From: Siderastrea siderea | Lineage: Eukaryota; Cnidaria; Anthozoa; Scleractinia; Rhizangiidae | Length of the DNA stretch: 64,000 nucleotides | Assembly (NCBI GenBank): GCA_964030785.1 | Contig: OZ034975.1 | Coordinates: 44,442,569-44,506,568 of the forward strand | Direction of reading: 5' to 3' | In this document: piece by piece, positions 58,801 to 64,000 of the stretch | Layout: every line of letters starts with the position of its first letter | Position numbering within the stretch: the stretch's first letter is position 1 | The notes under the pieces: model-generated | What the model saw: the letters and a program-made list of their open reading frames with translations, nothing else | Databases searched by the model: none | Told to the model about the DNA's origin: nothing | Position numbers and translations under genes: made by a program

Positions 58801-61475
58801 AGAATATGGCCCATATAGCTAGCACTGCTATTGAAGACGATGCGGACAGGTGTGGATTTTGAATCAGTTTTCAAGACCTCGTGATGCGAGATGTAATGCA
58901 CTGGCCCGTTATACTTTGTTATTTCTTCAGTGTTTAGTTTACGAGCTACATCTCTGTCGATCATATCTTGTATCTGTTGTTGGTACACTTTCGCGTGATC
59001 TGGATTTTTGCGCAGACGTTGTTCTGTTGACATCAATCTTCCATACGCGGCTCTTTTGTTGTCCGGGAGGTTATGCGGGTCTTTAATCCATGGGTAGGTA
59101 GTTATCCATAGATTCTCTTGTGAATTATATTCAAGATTATTCTCGATAAGATTCAATTCCTTTTCTTCTTTGAGCGTATAATTCTTACTGCCTGGTGGGC
59201 ATTTCCCACATTTACAGCCGCCGCAGCGCGGTGTACACTCCACGCCCAGATTTTCTATTTTGTAGAAATCGCTTAACTCGATTCCTCTTACATGATTTAC
59301 ATGTGCTACATTGTATTTGAAACATTCTGCATTTTCTTCAATTGCTGGGTGTGTCCCACCGATACAGAAACCAAAGCGATTCCTTAGCAACAGGAGGTGT
59401 CCCGAGCGATTTTGCATTTCTGGATGCAATCCTGCATAGTCATATCCTATCAGCACGTCGATGGTTCCAGTTGGTCGTTCTATGTCCTTCTTTGGGACGT
59501 CAAAAATATGGAGTATTCCATTGATCTTGATTTTGCGGATGTTAGATGTTATTTGCTCGATTCCATAAACTTCAATGAGGGTCTGATGTCCTTGCAAATC
59601 AATAAGTGGTAATGTGTACTTCTTCGTCGTGATATCCTTTTTCTCTGCTCCAACCTTTACAAGTGACAGCTGAACTGTTGTACCATGCAAATTTTGCGCT
59701 TTGGCTGTCTTGTTCGTAATAAAACTAAGCGAAGATGCATTATCCCACATAACATTGAGCCAATTTGCGTGCGTTTTTATGCGTTGTATCTGTAAGAGGC
59801 ATGTGGTCTTACTACTGATTCTCGAACACGTGTTTGTGGTGCCAGAGACTTCTTCTTCTTGATCATCCTCGCCGGTTGGGGTGTTCCTTTTATTCTCGTG
59901 AAGAGTTCGGTGATGGAATACCTTGCAATTATCAATTCCACATTCTTTCTTCTTTTTGCACTGAACCCAGCGATGGCCTGGTTTCAGGCACGAAAAGCAT
60001 GCAAGCTTATCCTTTACAACATCCTTTCTCTGTTGAACAGGTTTAGCTAGATAATTTCTACACTCGTAAGTGGAATGCTTCGCGTTACCATGCACAAGGC
60101 AATATTTTGCCGTTGGCGATGGTCTCCCATCTGATAAATGGGTTGCGCCTCGCACTTGAGGTGTGCCTGCTGATCTTAAGTCAGATGCGTCATATTCTAT
60201 GGCACGTTTTTGATCCAATAGAAAATCGAGGAGACTCGGAAATTTGTCAGTTTTGTCGACTGTACTTTTGCGTGAGCTAACAAGCCTAGCCCATTCCTTT
60301 CTGTGATCAGGAGGAAGTTTGCTTTCAATAGTGCTAACTGAGCTTGTGGTTGTAATTTCCTTTTCAATACCGAGTCTTTTCAAGTCACGATAACTATCCT
60401 CTATCATATCTACGAATTCCACAAATTTCTTGCTTTCTCCCTCTCGGATGACTTTAAATCGCTTGATATCATTAATGATCACATCCGTGACCTTTCCTGG
60501 GTCTCCGAACTTTTCATCTAAACGGGCCCACATTTCTTCGATATCATCATCAACTGATTTAACCTGTGCTAGAGCTTCTTTGTCAAGACAAGTACGTAAC
60601 GTGTACGGGGCTGTGAGCTTAGTAAGACCTGGCATTACTTGCGTTTGGAAATCTCGCTTAAACTGAGGGTACTCTCTTATATCGCCTTCAAAGTGCGGTC
60701 TTTTGATCTTCTCTAAATGTACATTATTGGCGGTTCCCGGTGAATTACTGTTGCATAGGGTTGTTTCGCTGAGTTTGCTTTCTTCCTTTTCACTGATTCG
60801 GGTTTCAAATATTTCAAATATTTGACTGTACAGAACCTGGACATTTGAAATCCATAGCAGTTCTTGTTCCATCATTTCCTTGCCTATTAACTCTAGATAT
60901 TGTTCATTCCTTAACTTGCATTCAATAAATGCTTCTTCGAGTTGTGCGAGTACTTTCTTCATGAGAGAAGTTGCAGCATTCTCAGTTTCTAGAATGTGCG
61001 TCGCATTGCTAAATATAGCATCAAAAAGAGTGCGCGCGCCGGCTCTCTTTATTAGAATGTTTTCTTTCAATTTTTCATTTTGCTCTCTTTGTTGATTTTC
61101 TAGTTCCTCGCGCTCACGTGTAGCGCGCGCGTTAGATTCATCAAATTGTATATTATCCATGTATTCATTTTTCAGATTTGTTGCATCTCTGTATAATGTT
61201 TGCAGCTCACTCATCCAATTTTCAGCTGCATCGAATTCTTCGTCGTTTAGAAACGATGTGAATTGCTCATGTTTACCTTCAAGGTCTTTCATAGCGTCTT
61301 CCAATTGATCATAGGCTTTCTCTATAGTTGCGATACTGTTTCTGTCTCGAACAGAGTTTAAGAAATCGCTTCTTTTTCTTGTGAATTTCCCTTTAGCTGA
61401 GCGTCTCGCTATCTTTGCTGCTTCTGCCATCTTGTTGCTGTCTTGTTGCCGTCCCCAATGTGACTCGGTTTTCAA
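55845..61475 (-). CDS. BEL/Pao Gag-Pol polyprotein
   Basis: A single 1876-codon ORF without breaks. In order: coiled-coil-rich N-terminus (about 50-230); Gag core of the DUF1759 type (about 255-430); CCHC zinc knuckle CFSCLKPGHRWVQC (493-506); aspartic-protease-like region, DUF1758 type, with WDNAS at about 577-581 where a D-S/T-G-like motif is usual; reverse transcriptase with catalytic Asp in FIGDVSKMY (about 922) and YMDD (about 1000); Pao peptidase A17/RNase H region (SDGSEVAYGACAYARW, about 1190); integrase with HHCC zinc site (about 1492-1530) and the DDE residues in DLFGPF, SDNGPQL and NGTSEALIRS (about 1562, 1628, 1677); C-terminal DUF5641 region with VGDVVLIQDSNLVRGNWKLG (about 1810). 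The polyprotein would copy and integrate the element. All catalytic motifs are present except for the atypical protease triad. Confidence 0.96.
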   Translation of the reverse strand: MKTESHWGRQQDSNKMAEAAKIARRSAKGKFTRKRSDFLNSVRDRNSIATIEKAYDQLEDAMKDLEGKHEQFTSFLNDEEFDAAENWMSELQTLYRDATNLKNEYMDNIQFDESNARATREREELENQQREQNEKLKENILIKRAGARTLFDAIFSNATHILETENAATSLMKKVLAQLEEAFIECKLRNEQYLELIGKEMMEQELLWISNVQVLYSQIFEIFETRISEKEESKLSETTLCNSNSPGTANNVHLEKIKRPHFEGDIREYPQFKRDFQTQVMPGLTKLTAPYTLRTCLDKEALAQVKSVDDDIEEMWARLDEKFGDPGKVTDVIINDIKRFKVIREGESKKFVEFVDMIEDSYRDLKRLGIEKEITTTSSVSTIESKLPPDHRKEWARLVSSRKSTVDKTDKFPSLLDFLLDQKRAIEYDASDLRSAGTPQVRGATHLSDGRPSPTAKYCLVHGNAKHSTYECRNYLAKPVQQRKDVVKDKLACFSCLKPGHRWVQCKKKKECGIDNCKVFHHRTLHENKRNTPTGEDDQEEEVSGTTNTCSRISSKTTCLLQIQRIKTHANWLNVMWDNASSLSFITNKTAKAQNLHGTTVQLSLVKVGAEKKDITTKKYTLPLIDLQGHQTLIEVYGIEQITSNIRKIKINGILHIFDVPKKDIERPTGTIDVLIGYDYAGLHPEMQNRSGHLLLLRNRFGFCIGGTHPAIEENAECFKYNVAHVNHVRGIELSDFYKIENLGVECTPRCGGCKCGKCPPGSKNYTLKEEKELNLIENNLEYNSQENLWITTYPWIKDPHNLPDNKRAAYGRLMSTEQRLRKNPDHAKVYQQQIQDMIDRDVARKLNTEEITKYNGPVHYISHHEVLKTDSKSTPVRIVFNSSASYMGHILNEYWAKGPDLLNNLLGILIRFRENRVAFIGDVSKMYHTVKTKVVEQHTHRFLWRDMNTAREPDTYVIQRVSFGDRPSGTIATVAMRKTAQMGIESHPQAAQIIKENSYMDDIIESVDDTKLAKQLTEAIEELLIKGGLRIKEWIMSKDDTEENLTLTLRGDSNEPTEKVLGVVWNPRTDQLCFRVKFDLQMKSKRKRPPPQGIDITSSQDIKLTKRIVLSQVNRIYDPMGLATPFTIRAKGLMRSLWISENKSDWDDPIPDMLKKEWMNFFDDLPNMEQEVFERCIKPANARGDPILVIFSDGSEVAYGACAYARWNTTDNSYESRLIISKNRLSPVKKMSIDRVELCGAVLNKRLKTFIEKESRYKFTKFYHIVDSQIVYGMVQKESYGFNTFAATRIGEIQQGTNKDDWYWVESKNNIADWITRGRKPAEIGLNSIWQTGPEFLRFPEHEWPICKPNYQKELPEQIKTVMLAEAKSEDSLEARIDINRYSNYTKLIRVTARVLSLYKRKPRPSLKNVTSPLTPEDIDRAERFWILRCQKLLTADMEKGRFKRLCPRTREDGIIVVGGRVEKWLEISYNKNDLILLPYEHRFARLYAEYIHQRGHHGVSSTVSKIRARFWITNIQRMVRSIKYNCVICKKIDKQLCQQKMGKLPEERLKPSPPWHYTGIDLFGPFKIRDEVKRRTYGKCYGVIFNCMCTRAVHLDLAPDYNTETFLLVLRRFVSLRGYPAKLYSDNGPQLVAADKELKDITKNWNWDELLEFGVTEGLQWEFSPADAPWYNGTSEALIRSVKRGLNIAIGDNIMTFSELQTACFEVGNLINERPIGKHPTDTDDGVYLSPNDLLLGRSTSRVPSGPFRETTNPRHRFEFVQNIVKSFWRKWTRDYFPSLLIESKWHTAHRDVKVGDVVLIQDSNLVRGNWKLGKVITAKPSKDGRVRRVEIVYKNTKPGEHVKTYRGGGYVTVERPVQRIIVIVPVDENEMKD

Positions 61476-61499
61476 CTTGACTTTTGATTGGCTTTCGAA

Positions 61500-61784
61500 T
61501 GTTTCACTAGCCGCATTACCAAGGATTCAAATGTTACACTGTAAGGTTTATTGCCACGTTTCATACAGTAGGTTATTCGAAAGCTGTCAATAGATTACAA
61601 TTCGTTAGGGGAGTGAAGAAAAATATAATAAATGAATAAAAAGTTACAGCTTACCCATTGGTGTCTGTGGAACGGATCCGCGACTAGTGAAGATGATTAA
61701 GTTCGTTCTCTCTAATTATCGTTTATTACGTCGCATAATACGTATTTAAGAAAATGTCAGAAATTGCTTTCGTAGGCCGAAACA
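61500..61784 (-). repeat. 5' LTR of the BEL/Pao element
   Basis: Same 285 bp as the 3' LTR. On the minus strand it precedes the Gag-Pol ATG by about 25 bp. Confidence 0.96.
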
Positions 61785-62072
61785 GATAATACAGTTGTAA
61801 TATAGACAACTATCAAAGGGTAACCCATAACAGGAGTATTAGGGAAAATCACGAGAAGTTTCAATTTTATGAGTTTTCGAACTCATACTATTCGCACACT
61901 ACTCCACGTCAAAAAGAAAATGCCGATCTCTGATTGTATTGCTTGATAAATTTTGAAATATAGTTTTAATAGGCGTAAATGTACTCGAAATTAAAGGCCA
62001 AGTAGTTCTGACAAATAATCTAAAACCATTTTTTTCGACAGGAATTGTTTCTTCCTCTGTTGAGCGATTAAG

Positions 62073-62372
62073 ATGAGCCCACGAATCACTGTTCTCGTCT
62101 TTCTTCTTTGTCTTCCGGCCGCGTTTTCTGCCTTAGACAGGGGTCCTCCTGATGCTACTTCGATTCAAAAGCCTCCTTCACGTGGCCGTCGATCCGTTGA
62201 TTCTGAAGAAATGTTCGATGACGTAGTGATTGGTCCTCCTGATGCCACTTCGACTCAAAAGCGTCCTTCACGTGGCGGTCGATCCGTTGATTCTGAAGAA
62301 ATGCTAAATGACGCTACTGAAGAAATGTTCGACGAAAAGGACATTTACCGCCCCGCTGAGACTGGCCGATGA
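62073..62372 (+). CDS. Small secreted repeat protein, possible peptide precursor
   Basis: 99 residues. An N-terminal signal peptide (VLVFLLCLPAAFSA, cleavage near residue 19-20) is followed by two repeats of about 30 residues: GPPDATSIQKPPSRGRR with SVDSEEMFDD, then GPPDATSTQKRPSRGGR with SVDSEEMLND, and a partial third (ATEEMFDE). The units are basic and Pro-rich, then acidic. GRR in unit 1 fits dibasic cleavage with a Gly that could give a C-terminal amide; unit 2 has GGR. Cys is absent after the signal. This architecture is that of cnidarian neuropeptide or host-defence peptide precursors, but I know no named family with this sequence. The start is supported by an in-frame TGA just upstream and an acceptor at 62,041. 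The 90-bp nucleotide repeats are very similar, so the duplication is recent. Confidence 0.65.
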   Translation: MSPRITVLVFLLCLPAAFSALDRGPPDATSIQKPPSRGRRSVDSEEMFDDVVIGPPDATSTQKRPSRGGRSVDSEEMLNDATEEMFDEKDIYRPAETGR

Positions 62373-62950
62373 GTAGTGTGTTGTAGCTGATGAGCCGGTA
62401 GTTATTCCGGGGGGGGGGTGGGGGTGGTACTCTGGTATACTACCGTTGGGCAGATGCTATTAAATCGACCTCTTCCACATTCCCATAATAGCGGAGCCCG
62501 CGCGCTAGCCGAGCACCATTGCTAAGGAAATTTAATCTATCGATCCGAGAAATTTCGGTTGTGACGTCAGTGTACGTCCGTCCGCCCGCCCGTACAGACT
62601 CTGGGGGAGGGGGAGAGGAGTCGTAAGATAACCCGACAGGGGGTGGAGAATGCCATCTTTTCTTGGCGGAAAATCGCGCGGTGCTTTTGGGCAACTGGCG
62701 TTTTTCGTGGCGGGAAATCTCATGACCACCGTCAATTTTGAAAAGGGTGTTTTTTAAAAGCTTAGCTTGTTTAGCAAAACGATTCAGTTCGACAGAAGTG
62801 AAGTTTAGAACTTGAGAAAAAATATGAAATAACAATAAATGGAAAGAAAGAGTTCAACAGAGTACTCAGGAAAGCAAAAAGTTCAAATTACTTTTAAAGA
62901 CTTCATCTTTGTTGTGGGTTCTGTGCTGCGAACTGGGTCGGCACAACGCT
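62373..62950. other. Intergenic, GC-rich block, no recognisable gene
   Basis: Contains a poly-G run at 62,409-62,426, CGTCCGTCCGCCCGCCCG near 62,574, and TTGGCGG and GGCGGGAAA sites near 62,660-62,715. An AATAAA at about 62,832 could serve the peptide gene. Minus-strand frames here look random. Confidence 0.4.
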
Positions 62951-62954
62951 TGAG

Positions 62955-63275
62955 TTCGCAGTATTTCGCAGCGGTCCCGATCTGATCCGAGCTGATGCCT
63001 AATGGTTTTCTCTGTCCACAACCAGGGTTTTTGCAGCGGTCCGAACACATTTTCCCAAGAAAAAACACCCGTGTTTATCGTAATAAACACAATAACTTGC
63101 GTAACTTGCGTAACAAATCGAGTCGAAGTACATTGCTTGAATTCGCAGCATTTGACAATGGTTCGGAAATCAAACATTGTAGAGCTAGTGCCTTCCGGCA
63201 TTTTCTGTCTACAACCATGGTTTTTGCAGCAGACCGAACACATTTCCCTAAGAAAAACATCCGTGTTTATGTCAA
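62955..63275. repeat. Two diverged tandem copies of about 185 bp
   Basis: TTTTCTGTC(C/T)ACAACCA, GGTTTTTGCAGC, CCGAACACATTT and AAGAAAAA-AC-CCGTGTTTAT occur in the same order at about 63,006-63,080 and 63,203-63,270. Open frames on both strands follow the repeat and are not taken as genes. Confidence 0.65.
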
Positions 63276-63471
63276 GCCAGGTGCGATCAATAAACAACTG
63301 TTTAAGTGTAAAAATTATTCCTAGATTGACGACTAAGCACAAGTTGTTTAGTAGTTAGCATTTCCCCTTTTCATTCTGGCGGTTTTCGTGGCTCGTCCGT
63401 TCGACCAATAAACTATTGTTTACAATTTCCCTTCGGAACGTGCATTTTTAACTGATAGTAAATGCAAAATT

Positions 63472-63490
63472 TGGGGGGGGGGGGGGGGGA
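63472..63490 (+). repeat. Poly-G tract
   Basis: A run of about 18 G that could form a G-quadruplex. No gene is seen from 63,276 to the window end. Confidence 0.8.
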
Positions 63491-63682
63491 CAAAGTGTAT
63501 TATGGGAATGTGGAAGTGGTCAATGAAGCCAAATTTCAATAACGCCCAAAAGTCTCATTTGCCTAAAACTGGACCGAAAAAATGTCCAGCGACCCAAAAC
63601 GTATCCAGAAAAGATTTCTTTATCCGAATTAAAAAAGATCAAAAAACAACAACTGAAAACAAAACAAAACAAAACACAAGAG

Positions 63683-64000
63683 AGTCCAGGAGAGTTTACC
63701 CTTCCACCTTTCTTTCCTTAGTTTGTACTGAAATAAACTGATTTAAATGCTGATTTAAGCTCCGAGGTACACTCTTTTTATCAACCCCCAAAAAGTCCTG
63801 ACGAAGTCTCTCTACCTAAAATAAGTCTACTGAAAACTTTTTAACCCCCCAAAAGCCCCAACCCAAAAAGACCTCCTTAACTAAAAAAAAAAAAAAACAA
63901 CAACAACAACAAACAAACAAACAAAAACAATCACAGAAACAACAACAACAAAAAGAGAGTCCGAGACAGTTTACGCTTCCACCTTTCTTTGTTTAGTTTG
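63683..64000. repeat. Tandem repeat of about 275 bp running off the window
   Basis: AGAGAGTCC-GAGA/C-AGTTTAC-CTTCCACCTTTCTT appears at 63,680 and again at 63,955, where the window ends. Poly-A/CAA simple sequence precedes both copies. Confidence 0.6.

Larger units (their letters stand above)
55479..61784 (-). mobile_element. Complete BEL/Pao LTR retrotransposon
   Basis: Two 285-bp LTRs (55,479-55,763 and 61,500-61,784) start TGTTTC and end AACA; I see no difference between them. GATAA flanks both ends (55,474-55,478 and 61,785-61,789) as a 5-bp target duplication. On the minus strand a purine-rich tract (AGAAGAAAGGGGAGTG) abuts the 3' LTR at 55,764-55,779. I could not match a tRNA primer site after the 5' LTR. 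One intact ORF fills the interior. Identical LTRs mean recent insertion. Confidence 0.96.

Noticed and set aside
62866..63358. Overlapping frames on both strands with Cys-rich look
   Set aside because: They coincide with a diverged tandem repeat and occur on both strands at once.

Overview
The window is nuclear DNA of an animal, most likely an anthozoan cnidarian and probably a stony coral. Genes are split by GT-AG introns. Intergenic DNA is AT-rich and crowded with small inverted-repeat elements. The gene families fit as well: ETS factors, a PAN/Apple protein ending in a fibrinogen/collagen-C-like domain common in corals, and a BEL/Pao retrotransposon. The species cannot be named from the sequence alone.

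Layout. 1-4.2 kb holds no recognisable gene. 4.2-17.5 kb (minus strand) is a GABP-alpha gene whose 11 coding exons join in frame; it has the N-terminal OST domain and the ETS domain but no Pointed (PNT/SAM) exon that I can find. 19.9-22.7 kb (minus) is a second ETS gene, called ETS-A here. 32.3-38.4 kb (plus) is a divergent paralogue, ETS-B. A and B lie head to head about 10 kb apart and share intron phases, a basic exon before the ETS domain, and promoters with a TATA box and a TGACGTCA site. Between them are a candidate small gene (23.7-25.9 kb) and a 23-bp minisatellite array of about 2.8 kb. A 1.8-kb inverted-repeat transposon has inserted into that array.

41.7-49.7 kb (minus) is a secreted PAN/Apple plus fibrinogen/collagen-C-like gene. 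Its long intron carries a 2.4-kb transposon with long, promoter-like terminal inverted repeats. Each repeat leads inward to a first exon: a RecQ-like SF2 helicase on the plus strand and a CxxC zinc-finger protein on the minus strand that is broken by a stop. 49.7-55.4 kb is gene-poor. 55,479-61,784 is a complete, very young BEL/Pao element with 285-bp LTRs that look identical, a 5-bp target duplication and one intact 1876-codon ORF. 62.07-62.37 kb encodes a small secreted, internally repeated protein with dibasic sites, possibly a peptide precursor; its first exon may lie near 53.2 kb, upstream of the retrotransposon.

The three ETS genes are transcription factors and probably form an old cluster. 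GABP-alpha is expected to act with a GABP-beta partner on ETS (GGAA) sites. A and B look like inducible factors because of their TATA and CRE promoters, but this is inference. Exon boundaries were set by hand from splice consensus and reading-frame continuity; no search or transcript data were available.
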